Shown here one piece after another: positions 21,715 through 36,700 of a stretch of 64,000 nucleotides of DNA. The position numbers and the translations under genes are program-made. The stretch comes from Symsagittifera roscoffensis (lineage: Eukaryota > Xenacoelomorpha > Acoela > Convolutidae). The notes below the pieces were generated by a model, which did not search any database, was not told the origin of the DNA, and was given only the letters and a program-made list of their open reading frames with translations. The DNA is taken from the NCBI RefSeq assembly GCF_963678635.1, contig NC_087069.1, forward strand, positions 49,371,892-49,435,891. Reading direction: 5' to 3'. How positions within the stretch are numbered: the stretch's first letter is position 1; each line of letters begins with the position of its first letter.

Positions 21715-24700
21715 GTAAATTTTACGATAATAGTTAAAAGATGTTTAAAATATTCACTAATTTTTTTCAAAACAATTTTTAAGCTTTTAGAAAGTTTTGG
21801 GATCAAGTGAACAATCTCCCCCTAAATCAATTTAGAGGGGAGATTGTTCAACACTTGGTTAAACGTAATACTTTTCAGCCAATCTAATTTGAGCATAGCA
21901 CATGAAGGCCTTACGGCTTAAATTTACCAGTTAATTTCAAGGGGGAGATTGTTCACATGTGCCTACGCATAGGTTTTGATGCCCAAGTTAGCGCTGATTG
22001 AACTTTGCAAAACTAGTTTTTTTAAATAAAACCATATTTTTTTTAGCCTGAAGGACCAATTTTCATATAAAGAAAGTTAGTCGACTTTCGAATTTTCCTG
22101 CTCGAAATTAGACAAAACTTGAGTATCTTTCTCGACACTGGGATAACTTTTTTTTCAGAAAAAATATTTGAAAGTTTTATCCAAAAACCGCCTTTTTTGT
22201 CTGCGGAGTCCCTTAACCGTTTAAGAAGAGGCCAGATAAGCCTCCGCTATTTGTTGCGGTTCGAATTTCCGGAGTTCCGTGATAAAATGCATGAGTTTTT
22301 TTGCCGGAGTTCAATACACTTAAGTTATATGCTATAGTGAAATCAAATCCACAAATATGACCTGGAATCCAATAAAAACCCATCTATTTCAAGTGCCTTT
22401 ATATGGCCAGCAAATTATACTTCTTTTTGGCTCGAAACTGTGATATCAGGTTTTAACACAGGTAATGCACAGGTAATTTCGCTGTCTTGTAATGCACAAA
22501 AAAGGGCAAAGATTGTTTTCTTTTTCCATTAATCCAAGTAGGTTTTTTGCCCGGGTTTTATATTTACTTTTCTATATTTTTTGTGTTACATCAGATTTTA
22601 TTGAATATTGATTTTTTTCCGAAACATTTCTTCTGGAAAAAGAAATTTTGTATTGGTCTGATTAGCGACACAAGTTATTTTTTTTACTGTTTGCAAAGGT
22701 TTACAGTTTAGGTGATTCATAACAGCTTTTTTTTGCTCCAAGAGCGCATTTTGCTTCTTTTTTCATAGTTTGCAAAAATTATTTTTTTTTCGTTGAAAAA
22801 AAATCCTAATTTTTCTCTAAAAAGTGACGCATTTGCAGTAACCAATCCAGTAACAATATTTGAAAAATTCAGACCTGGACAGGATTTTACCTGATGTTTA
22901 TATCTATATAAATTTATCCTTTTTTTTCAATTGTATTATAACATAGATATTTGTCTTTTTTTAAATTGTAAAATAAGAATTTCACTCATTAGTAATTCAG
23001 AACTTTACCGCACAATTTTTGCTTCGCGATTTTAAAAAAAAAATGTTATAAACGCTATTTTGAATATATTCGAAAACCACCACCGAGAAAGCCCTGGATC
23101 CACTCCTGATTTTGCTTCTTGCTTAGGTGTCTCAGCCGCCCCGTTGGACAATTGAGGACAGCAAGTGGAGAAGAGAACATCACCTGTTGCACATAAAGTA
23201 CAGCGAGAGGTCATTCGGGGTCACTGTGAGTGATGAAGTGCTGGGGCTGGAGAAGAGTGCCCAGATTGCAGTGCTCTCATCCGACACTCATCCCGCTATT
23301 GTGATGGGTGAGTTATGGTTTTTAATTACTGGCTAATAACTATTTGTTTAATTTTTAGGTTTAGGTTTATCATTAAGATCATCTCGCTATTGTGATGGGT
23401 GAGTTATGGGTTTTTAATTACTAGCTAATAACTAATTGGTTAATTTTTAGTAGTTAAGCTTTGTCATTAAGATCATCCTGCTATTGTGATGGGTGAGTTA
23501 TGACTATTATATTATTATTTAATATTTAGTTGGTTAATTTTCGGCATAATTTATGTCAATCATTAACATAAAAATTATGCTGCCGTTGTGATGTGCGAGG
23601 TATGAGCATTTAATTGTAGTTTGATAACTAATTGGTTATTTTATAGTTGCTAAGATTTGTCATTGAGATCATCCCGCTATTGTGATGGGTGAGTTATGAC
23701 TAATTAAATATTATTTGATACCTCATTTTTTTTGTAGTAGCAGTTTAGATATTTTATTAAGATCATCCCGCTTTTGTGATAGATGAGTAATGCCTATTTA
23801 AATCTTATTTGATAGTACCTGATTTTTTTTGTAGTAGTAGTTTAGATTTATTATTAAGATCAATCCGCTATTGTGATGCGTGAGTTATGACTATTTAATT
23901 ATTATTTAATATTTATTTGGTTATTTTATAGTTGCTTAGATTTGTCATTGAGATCATCCCGCTATTGTGATGGGTGAGTTATATGACTATTTAATTATTT
24001 GATAAAAATTGTTTATTTCAAAGTTGCTTAGATTTGTCATTGAGATCATCCCGCTATTGTGATGGGTGAGTTATATGACTATTTAATTATTTGATAAAAA
24101 TTGTTTATTTCAAAGTTGCTTAGATTTGTCATTGAGATCATCCCGCTATTGTGATGGGTGAGTTATGACTAATTAAATATTGTTTGTTACCTCATTTTTT
24201 GTAGTAGCAGTTTAGATATTTTTATTAAGATCATCCCGCTTTTGTGATGGATGAGTAATGCCTATTTAAATCTTATTTGATAGTACCTGATTTTTTTTGT
24301 AGTAGTAGTTTAGATTTATTATTAAGATCAATCCGCTATTGTGATGGGTGAGTTATGACTATTTAATTATTACTTAATATTTAATTGGTTAAGTTTTAGA
24401 ATAATTTAAGTTAATCATTAACATAAAAACCATGCTGCCGTTGGGATGTGTGAGTTACGAGTATTTAATAATTATTTGATAAAAATTGTTTATTTTAAAG
24501 TTGCTTAGATTTGTCATTGAGATCGTCCCGTTATTGTGATGGGCGAGTTATAAGATTAGTTAATTATTATTTGATATTTCTTTGATTACCTTTAGTTGTT
24601 TAGATTCATCATTAAGATCATCCCGTTTTTGTGATGGTTGAGTAATGCCTTTTTAAATCTTATTTGATAGTACCTTTTTTGTTGTTGTAGTATTTGGTTA

Positions 24701-27700
24701 GATTTATTATTAAGATCAATCCGCTATTGTGATGTGTGAGTTATATGACTATTTAATTATTATTTGATAAGTAGTTGGTTATTTTATAGTTGCTTAGATT
24801 TATTATTAAGACCATCCTACTATTGTGATGGGTGAGTTATTGGACTATTTAATTGTTATTTTATAGGTAATTGAAAATTTTATAGTTGTTTAGATTTGCC
24901 ATTGAAATCATCCCGCTATTTTGATGGGTGAGTTATGACTATTTAATTATTATTTGATTAATAGGTGGTTATTTTATAGTTGCTTAGATTTATTATTAAG
25001 ATCATCCCGCTATTGTGATGGGTGAGTTATTGGAGTTATTGTGAGTTAGTCTGGAATTATTGTGGCCAGGGCTACTACTTCATATTCTGAGTTTTGATCA
25101 AAAAGAAAAAATTGAGCAAAAATGAGCTTAGCGGGAGCTTTCTTGTAATATTCACAATTATTTTTTGCTACTCATCCTCGAGAGTCCGTGAGATCAAATG
25201 ATATGCTTCACACTTAACTTGCTGGTCAGTAAAAAGGAGCTTAGACATCCAACAAAAGTGAAAAAATGCAGTCACTGTGCTTCGCCAAGTTTTGCTAAGC
25301 TTTGCTAAGTTTTGCCACGTCATGGCTAAAAAGAGGGCTGGTTATATGAGCTCTTGTCAAACTAAATAATTAACCATAGAGTTTTGCATCTGCTCTGGTT
25401 GACTAGAAAATATATTTTTCTAATTAAAATGTCTCATTCTCGAAAGTCTTCTTACTAAATATTATAAGCACTAAAAATATAAAATATTTTTGTATTATTA
25501 TACGGTTTTGAGTTTCAATGAGCGCAGGGAGGGTACTTTTACAGGCCTAGATAATTTTTTTCGTTTTTTTTTCGTTTTTCACCAATTGTGTTTTTGCGGT
25601 TTTAACGTTGATATGGCCCTTTATCGTTTTCCACACCTGCAAATTTTCGCCGGAAAATTGTCGTTCAAACTTTCTTTTTGTAACACAAATTGGCATCTGG
25701 ACTTATTAGGTCACGACAAACATGTTTTGTTTTGATATCTAACCTTGTAAAATCCATCATTGCACCATGAAAATGTGATTGTGTAAGAAGAAGGAAAAGG
25801 AGAAAGAGTCCTAATTTTTTTAGTTTCAATTCAGTTTTTTCTTGATATTAGGCAAAATACGCTCTCCAAGTAAAAAAGCCAAAGTTGAGTAAAAAAAAAT
25901 CTGCATTGCTTCTGGGCTTGAAAGTGTATTTATTAAACTTTTTCTAATTTTCCAGCGGAACAAAAAATTTCCTCTGATGCTTTTTTCTCCAATTCGTCTA
26001 ATTTTCTAAGGCAGTTTCTTGTCATAAATAAACCTTGAATATTAAAAAGCTAAAACTGGATTCATGAATTGTTTTAAAGTTTGGAAACAAAATGGCCATT
26101 GTTGGTTTGGTTGGATTTGTTATTGGACTTCAAGATATGTCCGACTGTTTCTCTAAAGATTGAAAGGGCTGGTTGCCGCTTTTCGAGCCAGCGCAACGTA
26201 ATTTTTTCTACAATTTCCAAGTCAAACTCTGAAATGTTAATCATCACTTATCAAGAAGCATCCCTGATAAAAAATTTTTTTGATCTGTGATTTTTTGATT
26301 AGCACAGATTTTTGTATAGCTAAACATGAAATATCACAGATTTCTCTGAGTAAGGATTAAGCAGAAAATCGAAGGTTCAATTTTAGAATTTTCAACCTAA
26401 CTCTTAACTTGCACACTATTTGCAAGCAAAAACTCAATTAAAAAACCTAATTTATAAGCCTTGCCATACTGATAAAAAAACTGCCCAACGTTAATCCAAT
26501 TTTAATGTACTTCATTACTAATTCTTCGCTAATTATTTCACTTATTAACGATTATTTTTCACACACGTGACATCGATCAGTATACTTTAGATCAATTCAG
26601 TGATTTTGATTTCTGTATCAAAACTTAGCAATAATCAATCGCCAACTAATTGCTAAAAAATTTATGATTTATTCCAGCGCCAATTCATTGTTAATTTAGA
26701 GTTAAAGTTTTTTTTACAGCGGCGGTTGATGTTTTCACACGTTCTCGGGTTGACCAAAACGTTTAATTAAGCAATTTATTGTCAATGAAAATTTTGAAAA
26801 TTGATGAATATAGTGAGTACTTTTACATAGGTCTTGGTAATTTTTATTGTTTTTTTTTCAGGAAACGTTTTTTAAAAAAGTTCACGCCAAGTTTTGATTT
26901 TTCGAGGCCTGAATTTTGATTGCTTTTTACGTTGACTTTTTTTTGTTCAAAGGAAGGCAAACAGCAAAACTGAAATTGTTGCGAAAATCATGATTGACTT
27001 CTAAATTCGAAAATGGAATTAATTTTATATCCAGCAAAATAAAAACTTTACCTGTCGATCCAGTGTTTTCAAATTAAGTTTGTTTTCAAAAAAAGGGGTT
27101 AAAAATATATTCTGTGTTAAGTTCAAAGAGCTTCAAACGCTATTTTTTCAAATTCGCAATTTGAATTTTTCCCAAAAAACAAGTCAGTTTTTTCTGTTTC
27201 CTATCTCTCATTACTCTTTCCCAGCTGTTAGTTGACTATGTTTTTCCTATTTTTCCAAAGGCGCAAAAATTCATTTGAAATTGCTACGATAAAATAATTT
27301 CATACATAAAACTTGTATGACTAGCCTTTTTCCGTGATTTAAAACTCAACTTTTTTCGAGTTTCACCAAATTTTTTTTGTATTTTGCCCAAAAACACACG
27401 ATCCGAAAAATTTCTGTCATAATAAAGCGCAATGGTTGATGGGAAGAAACCTCACTATTACAATTGCTATGCAGATTTGTTTATGAGATAGTGTTTCAAA
27501 AATTACTCAGAATAATCAGTAACAACTGTTAGCTTCTGTAATTGTTTTGCTATAAATTATTCTAGTCGGGCTTTGTGAACGGACTTTGTGACAAAAAAAA
27601 TATATCTTTTTTTAAAAGCGTTAAAAATTTCAGAACTGATTTTGCAAAAAAAAATCATATTTATTTTTGTTTCAGGTTTATGAAAAAATTCAGCCGGGAC

Positions 27701-30700
27701 TACGTTACAAACAAAACCATAAACTTTTGCATGCTTTTTTTTGAAAAATAATTTAAAAAAATTTTGAGCATGAAAGGGATAATGCAACTAAAATAGAAAA
27801 TTTTACATACTGACACTCAGAATTTCTACTTAAAAAATTTTCCTTTGTAAATTGCTTATCATACGGTATTATCAAATGAAAATTATATATCTTACATAGA
27901 ATTTTATTTTGAATCATAATCGTTTTCGTGTACGGGTGTCAACAAGGGTTTTCAATGCTGCTCTTCAACAATATATCAACCCGGGTACAATCTGGCAAAT
28001 TTGAAAAAATTTCGAACTCGTAGAAAACTGAAAATTTGTCTTTAAACGCAATTTTTCTAATTCTCAATTTTGAAACGTATTTACAATTTTTAAAATTTAC
28101 AGCAAACAAAATTAAAAAATGAGTTTTCAATAAAGTTAACAGACAATAAAGTTTAGTGAGTTACAGAATATTTAAAAACGCATAAAAGAAACTGAGGTTA
28201 TAAAACAGGGCCAAGTAAAGAATCACAAACAAAACTGACAGAGCCATGTTGTAATAAATGTCTGAGCTGATATGAAGTGAATAGACGTAGCAGAGAAGGA
28301 ATAAAGCGGTTGCTAGGAGGAAAGGGGTTCCCAAATTGGGAATATGAGCTCGTTTTTCTTCCATCATCTCCATGCGAAGAGACCTGAAAAAAAAATGATA
28401 ATTTTAAAAAACTGTCGCGACTACTCTCAAAGATTCGTTGGAGAGGGAGCTATGGATTTGGGACTGTATGAAGAACGTTTTCTATTTAAAACGCAAATAG
28501 ACGAAATTTGCTGCAGGGCTGAGCGCCGAGCTTTAGTAAAAGTCAATGAACGCAAACTCGACCATCAGAATCTATTCTAATTTCGAAAGCGGATTTTAAT
28601 TTTCAGATTTCCCAGCGGAATTTTTTTGACTTTTTCTTTTATTTTTTTTAAAATTTTTTGAACTTTTCTGGGACTACTCTCTCTTACTGCCCCCCCCTAC
28701 CCCTCGAAACGCTACTGTCAATGTCAGTAGTCGACTTCATCAGAAGAAATCTACAGTCTTTGAATTTTTTTTCAAAGTCACATTGATTATCCCTGTGGGC
28801 GTTTGTCTTGGTGATAGTTTTCACCCTCATAATCGGGAATAGGTTAATTTTCTCACAAATTTAATGTAGACAGATTTTCCCGCAAAACCATAGACATTTT
28901 CTCAAAAATAATATTTCTAGCTGAAAATTTTTTCAAAATAAAATTTCTCAAAAGGTCAAAATGTTTAGAAAGATATTTTGCTTAATTGATCAGCATACGA
29001 ATCAAAACATTGTTTCTTTTTCTTCAAAAACCAGATTTTTATTTTTTTTCAGTTTTCATAAAATGATATTTTAAGAAAATTCTTTTCGAATTTAAAAACG
29101 AACTTCAGTTCTCATTAAGTTGGTAAGGCTTGTACGATGTTTCAGCTTCGAAAAAAAAACTGATTGGTTTGTTTTTCTGAAAAAAGACTTTTCGAAAAAT
29201 TGTTTTGTTTCTTACCTTTCGTGAGCATTGCACTCAACTGGCGGGTTTTCAACCGCAGTTTTTGGAGGCGGCCAGTGTTTGAATCTCTTGGCCGGAGGAA
29301 ACTTCCTCCCACTCATTTTAACTTACCGAACTCCACACTTCTTACGTAATAGGCAACGCAACAAAATATAATTGATGAGACTTCTATAGAATCGTTTTTT
29401 TGACGTTAACCAAAAAACATCTGCCAATATTTGTTTGTTTAAGAGAAAAAGAACAAAAGCAGAGCAAAACGTATTTGTGGTACAATTTACTTGTTCACGT
29501 GCTTTTTTGGTGAATATTCCTTCACTATGGGTCGAAGTCTTTTTTAAAAGCCTCTCAAAACTGTTGTTTTTTTTGCTTTCCGTCTGTACAAAATCAGGTA
29601 GTTTAATACTATGAAATATAATAGTCATCAGATTATTTTTTATTTTAATGGCTCGTTTTTGAGTGCCTCGTAAAATACAATCCAGTGCTTCCGTGGCGTA
29701 GTAAGAGACGTTTTTTTCACAACAAACAAACTACCCGGGTTGACCTCCAAAAACCGAAAATGCTTATCATACAATTCAAATATCAATAGTATGGAAAAAT
29801 GCTAATCATTAAATTTTCATAGAATTTCAAAAACTTATTGGAAAAAAGATTCGAACTATTTTCTGCGGCTTTTTAAACCAAATAAAACAGTCTGGTGAGG
29901 AAAATAACTATGTTTCTTTTTTCTTTTGGAAAAAATGGTTATCATACCGTTTCCATATGTGAAAGTTGTATGGCTAGCATTTTTTTGATGGCGATAACAA
30001 AAAGTAATATTGAAATTGCCAGATCTTTCCCGAAATTACCCGAAATTGCCCGAATTGATATTTGTACTAAATCAAGAATTTTCCGAAAAATACTTATGCT
30101 TGCAAATTTTAATTTTTGTCTGCATAACGGAGTCCTGGATACAAAAAAAAATGGATTTTTTTCCGTTTCTCTGGATAAATTTTTTCAAACAGGCTAAAAT
30201 CTCCTATTTTTTTTGTATGGCATGTTAATGTGTGCCTTGTGATCAATGTCTGATAGTTTGAAAAATCAAATTTTAAAAATAATAGTCTTAGAAAAACTTT
30301 GCCAGAAACTTAAGTTTGATGGTTTAAGTATACGATTGCGAAAAGAACTCATACACAATTCAGGTCGTTTCCAATGCTTTGTAAAGGCCACACAATCAAC
30401 CCTTTGGTGACTCTACTTTTGAGAAAACCATGGTGTTAGCCAATTGTGTTCGGTCACGATCACATCCCAAAAATTCTGAGAAAGAAAATTATTTAAAAAT
30501 AAACTTTTCGTTTCATGAAAAAAAGCTTACCTTAAATTTTCCATGTGTAAAAAAAATTGTATCCATGGAGTTGTACGGAATTGTATGATAAGCATTTTTT
30601 CATATATGAAAATTGTATGATAAGCATGTTTTGTCAACCTGTTTATCAGTTTAAGCGGGATCGACTAAATATTTTGAAGTAAAACTTGTGATAGAAGTAC

Positions 30701-33700
30701 ATTTTTTGAAAATAAGTTGTCACTAACTGACTCGAATAACTGAAAAACTTCCACATAACTAATTAGCCAGTTTTTCACACTCTGATCTACTTTCGTGAAT
30801 GGGCTCAACGTTTTTGTTCTGAATTTCAATTATAATGAAGATATTATCTTTGAAGTAAAATATTTCTTAAATTTAGTCCAAAACTGAATCAAAGAAGTGT
30901 CTCTTCGAACCTAGAGTTTTTTTTATTATGATTTTGCAAAAAAATCAGGCTAGAATTTTAAAGCTTTGCATTCCTTTAATAACATAAGAGTTTCACTTGT
31001 GATTTTTAATTTATGCATTTTGAAACAACTATTTACATTTGCGTATTTTTAAAAGTCGGTGAAAGCGTTTAGGTTGTAATGTTTTTTTAAATTTTTTTTT
31101 TCTACAGGAAAAGTCTTAAATGTTGTTCCAGCTAAAAATCAAATTTCTGCGGTTTGACTTTTGATTTTTTTAAGTTCATTTTATTTCCTTATTTACGGAT
31201 AGCAAACCATCTATCGGACAGCGAAAGTGTAAAGATCACAAAAAAAGTGATCGAATATCTTTTTTCGACCTGGAGTTTGATCACCAGATTTCCCATCGAA
31301 ATAAAAATTTTACATTGCATTAATTGCATTAATTTTATCGAAAAAGTGTCAATCATAAATTGTTCAAGAATTTCAGAGAGCTTTCGGGCCATTTACTTTT
31401 TCCTTGGAAATTCGAAGTTTGAAGTATTCGCAACACATATCATTTTTTTTTATTTTCTTGCTAATAGTCTTTTACATAAAGATTATTTAGGGGTAGAATT
31501 ATTCTAATGATCCTTTTTTGTCAAACAATGATGAAAATATGTTTGAGAACCTTGGTTTTGCAAGTTTTAGTGTAACTTTCTTAAGTTATTTTTGCCCTAG
31601 GCTCGAATAATTCAGACTAACTGTAACTTTAAAAAGCACTGAATTTAGCAAAAACTGCAAAAAAATAGCTGAATTCAGATTTCGCTGACTTGTTGAGTTA
31701 TTGTCGCTTATCATGTGAATCATTAAATACTAACCACATGAACGTAACTGCTAAATTGGGGAGTCCTACAAAAGTTAATTTGGGTTGGCTGTCGACACAG
31801 ATACGTAGACTTTTGACAAAAGACGGTTTGCTCAAATGATAAAGAGTTGGGCGATAAACAATTGTTAACCATTGCGTTAACGGTCGACATAGATAACTAG
31901 AATTTGATTAGAATTAATTTGACCGTGTGGTAAAATTTTGGGCAATGAATATTTGTTCAATATTGGGTGAACTGTCGCCATTTTTGCAAAACTTAGAATG
32001 CAGAAATCTTGCTTTTTTCTTCCTAAGGTATCAAAGATGTAAGAAACTTGCAAAATGAGAAAAATGAGAGCAAACTTCCCAAGAAACTTCAAAAAAAAGC
32101 TATATCTTTTATTTTTTGCAAGATTCCTTGCAAAAAATTTTACAGGAGTTGAACTCTGAGAATACTGGGGAAAAATCATAATTACAGAGTTAATTGCGAT
32201 TAGCTCTTCCTAGCTGGAAATGAGATCTTAACCAAACTCAATAGGATATGGTCGAATCACTTGATCGAAAGCCATCTCCCACACCGTCGAAACATATCTG
32301 GAGCACTCAAACTATACCTAGACTACGCTCTTAAGATGGAGTGAACACGATTGAAACATATCTCGAGCACTCAAGCCGCACCGGAGTTCCATGGATCATA
32401 GTCGATTATAATGGAAAAATGTTGCTAAAATGTTGTCATTAAAATCCATTTTTGTTGCAAATTTAGACCACGAAATCGATTATATTGTCATTGTAATCGA
32501 TTTTTTTCGTAAAAACACAACCCATTACAATCCATAATAATGGATTATAATCCATTCAAAATCCATTATAATTGATTTTTTCTTTACAATTTTTTGCAAA
32601 TGATTTCTGCGTTACTCATGGCCTTCGCGCAACCTAAACCTACTCAGATTAACATCCCTCACTTTTCCCCTATCCGCATTTGCCCCCCCCCCCCCTCACA
32701 CTCGCATTTAAACCAATCCCATTCGGTTATTTCTACGCCAAACCCCCCACGTTACAGTTAACCCCAACATCCCCAACCAATCCTCCCCCGTGTCTTTTCC
32801 AGTTGCTTTTTCCTTATAAAATAATTCTCATCCTCTTGTAGGTTTCAATTTAAAAAATTATTTTATAGTTGATTAATTCTAGTTGATTAATTTTATTTGG
32901 TGGCCAAAAGCTCTCTTCTATTCAATGTTGAAACCAAACACGAACACAATACAAAATCAAAAACGAATCCGACTGTCCATAAACTGGTCTCGAATAATTT
33001 TTGGTTAGTGAAACATTGGCAAACTATGAGTTTTAGCTGATAATTAGGAAATTTGTATGGAATTAATAGGACTAAATAGCCTGCCTCAATTGAATTTGGA
33101 ACGATTTTGTGGTGCGGGATAATTTGCCAGGCGTAAATAATGCGCTTTGAGCTTTCAGCATCAAAGTATCACAGCGATGTTATAGCCATGACAGTCTTTT
33201 ACTGAGCGTTTCACAGCAGTTTTTAAGTGTAGTGATGAGTGCGCCCCTTCGGGATCGATCCCCCAGAGAAATACTTTCGAGTATTGGTCTGTATAAAAAA
33301 ACAGCACGAGCATTACATTTTCCAAAAGTCAGAACAAAAAGAATATTGAAATTGCATTACTAGCAGTTTTCGTTGAACTCAATTGATGAATTAATTTTTT
33401 TTACTGTTAACGGAACTGTATGACTAGCTTTTTTCCATAAATTTGTTTGAAAAATGATTTTTTTCAATTATTAAAGTTGCAAAAACGTCATTTTTTGATA
33501 TTTTAGTAGTGCAAAATCATTCCACACGATGTTCCAAGGATAATCACTGACTATAATGGAAAGTTGTTGTCTAAAACTATGTCATAATAATCCATTTTTG
33601 TTGCAGTATTTAGACGACAAAATTGGTTGTATTGTCATTATGATCAATTAATTTAGACGAATAACAGTCCATTAAAATCTATCACAATGTATTATAATCC

Positions 33701-36700
33701 ATCAAAATCCATTATAATTGATTATAACCGATCATAATCTTTCCAATTTTGCGGAAAATTATATGCAAAAAATTGCAACACTTCTGCGTTACTCAAGGCC
33801 TACTCTCAATCCTAACCTACTTAATTTAACCCGCCTCACTTTTTCCCCCATCCGCATTTGCCCCCCCCCCCTACACTCGCATTTAAACCACTCACATACG
33901 TTTATTGCTACGGTCACCCTCATGTTTACTAAAGTTTAACCCCAACCCCCCAAAACACAGTTAACCCTAAAATCCACCACCCACCCACCCACCCCTCCCA
34001 CAGTACACATTTTTACCCCCATTCGCCATTTTGACCACCTCACCTAAGTTTTTTGTTCCACCCACTCCCCCCAGTTTTTTAACCCCGCCCACATTTAGTA
34101 AACGGGGGATAACTGACGAGGGGTAACTGACGAGGCGTAAACTGTGGGGGGGCTAGAGCGGTAAAGAGGTGATGGAGTTTACGTAGAATAGAAAAAATGG
34201 AGAAAAACTTAAATAAAAAAAATCTTATGTGAAATGTAAAAATTTATGAAAAGTAATAGGCAGTAACTGCACGAAACAGGAAATGAGATAAGATTGAAAA
34301 AACTTTGCAAAATTCATAAATTATTCTCAAAATACTTTATAATTGATGTAATCGATTATAATGGATTAAATTGATATAAAAAACACTAGGATTATAATCC
34401 ATTTTTAAACTTTATAGATACTGACTATTAAATGACAATATAATCGGTTATTTTCTATGGAACTCCAGTGCGGGAAACTATACCTCGACTACGCTCTTAA
34501 GATGCAATGAACGCGAATGGAACATATCTCGAGCACGGGATTAAGATAAGTTGATGGTGGCTGAAATTTAGCATGAAAAAATATTCAATTTAAAAAGTCT
34601 ATTGAAAAAACAATCGAAGAGTTTTTTCAATACAAGGTCAATTTGTGTGTTTTGTTGTAGGCGGATTCAGTAACAAAGAACGCTCTCTTTGTTTTTCTTT
34701 TGTTATGTCGTCTTCTTTGATCGTTCCGACAAAATTATATTTAACAAAATAAATTTGTTTCAAGTAGTGCAATAATCCAATAAAACAGAGAAAGTATCAT
34801 TGATAGAGCACCAACTTGAGCAAGCGCAGAAGGCAATTCAACCTGTTGAAACGCCGCTGAGAATTTTTTATTAAGTACTGTCTTATATGGACCTGATTGT
34901 TTAATCTAAGTAACATTTATACTGATAAAAATTTAACTGATTTAAAGAAAAAAAATAAACTTCAAAATTTTACAGTTACGCATTTAATTGATATATTTTT
35001 ACAGTAGTATTTACAAGCAAATAAAGTAGCAAAAAAACAATTTTCGAATTTGAAAATTCTATTCCAAATTATTTGCTTTATTTTAGTTAGTACGATGTTT
35101 TTTTTGGGTGTTTGCTTTATAGTTCAGTTATTAAAAGAAACTGCTCAAAACTTTTTTACCAAAACAATTTTTTGAAGTAGTCGCAATCAACTAAAAAAGT
35201 ATCTCTGGTTTATGCATAAGATTGTATTTTGACTGGTTAGGCTCAATTAAAATTTCTTTAATGATATTCATATTGAAATTAATTAGAGAAATATATAGTG
35301 TCCGTATTCGCACAGATATTAATTTTTTGTTATTTCACCTTAATGTTTTTGTTGTTAGTGATTTTATTCTTCTAGAGGTGTCGAGTGATTTGTCTAATTC
35401 TTGTTTTAAAATGAAATCATTCACATTGTCAATTTCAAGTTCTCGTCTTATTACTTTAGAGAGTAATTTCAGCAGTTCGTATACGTGTAATTCATTGATT
35501 GAGCAAATTCCCTGCGTCAACTCCGTATACTAAAACACCGTTTTACTGCTTGTAAATTCTAATGAGAACAGATGAGCTAAGAAACTGTCTTATTTGATAA
35601 AAAAAGGATATGAATAGATTGCATTTTTTTCTTAATGATTCAATGTCGGTTGAAGGTAAAATTTTGATCCAGAATTAATCTCAGGTATTTAACTTCGCTT
35701 TTTAGTTCTATCGTATTTTGGTTCCAAGTAAAACTTTCAAAAAATTTAAAAAAGGTTTTTACAAGATAAAAGTTTTTCAAACAAGTTTTCAAATAGCTCA
35801 ATCAGACAAAATGATTATTTTTCTTTCATCAATGAGGCAATGCGTCTCAGAGCTTCGACACAAAAAATACGCGGCGGCAGAAGCCAATCAAATCAGTAAG
35901 ACTGTCAAAATCAAATATGCTTCGCAGCTCTGAAAAAAAAACAATATGCCAATTGTAAAAATTTTTATGAAAAAACATTTACAGGAGAAATTGTGTTGAT
36001 ATTTTGTTCATTAGCCGATGAATTAAATCAAGTCGAAAAGCTTCAAAAATACGATTCATTTTTTTTTGAAAAAAAAAACATGTTTAGAGCAGTCCAAACA
36101 TGGTTGAGACGTTCGAAATTGGTCGAGGAAGACTGAAAGATTTTCAAATTTCCTGGTATGATCGATTGATAAAATGAGTCCCCAAATCCGACACAAATTT
36201 CGAATTTTGAACGTGAATTTCTTTTTTTTTAAGTCCTAGATTAAACTCTATGAGTCAGACTAGACAAACTCAAATTTTTTCAACAGCTTTTCAAATGAGA
36301 TTTGCGATTAGTTTCTATCGCAGCTGGAATGACATCTGAAAGTTTAAACGTGATTTTTTTTCGATATTTTTGAAAGCTTATAAAAGCCGTGGTTATTATG
36401 CGCAAAAAATGTCGAATCTTTAAATATGGAGTCTGAAATAGTTAGTTCATAAAAAGTTCATAATACGTTATTTCTCGGAAGCAGAAAAAATCAGACTAAA
36501 TTTTATTTCAGACATCCTGTGCAACAAATGGAAACTGTCAATCCCAGATATTGTCATCTCAGTGGTCGGAACTTCCGATCGTTTCCCCCTCACGGCTTCC
36601 CAGCTGACCCACTTCAAGGGGGGATTCTGCAGGGCTCTCTCCAGCTGTAGAGCGTGGGTGGTGGGTGGAGGGACTTTACATGGAGTAGATGCAGTTATAA

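Larger units (their letters stand above)
13735..22916. repeat. Arm 2 of the ~10 kb inverted duplication
   Basis: Partner of 1-10163 in inverse orientation. It ends, as far as can be tested, at 22916, the position pairing with window base 1. Its inner end pairs exactly with the last base before the N gap in arm 1. It contains TRPM exon 1 and the upstream region of that gene. Confidence 0.95.

Noticed and set aside
22119-22337. 72-codon frame in TRPM intron 1 of arm 2
   Set aside because: The matching arm 1 sequence (about 1620-1850) has an indel that breaks the frame.
35222-35533. Possible reverse-transcriptase remnant on either strand
   Set aside because: A TLYISL-like string recalls LINE proteins, but no catalytic motif or extended similarity can be seen.
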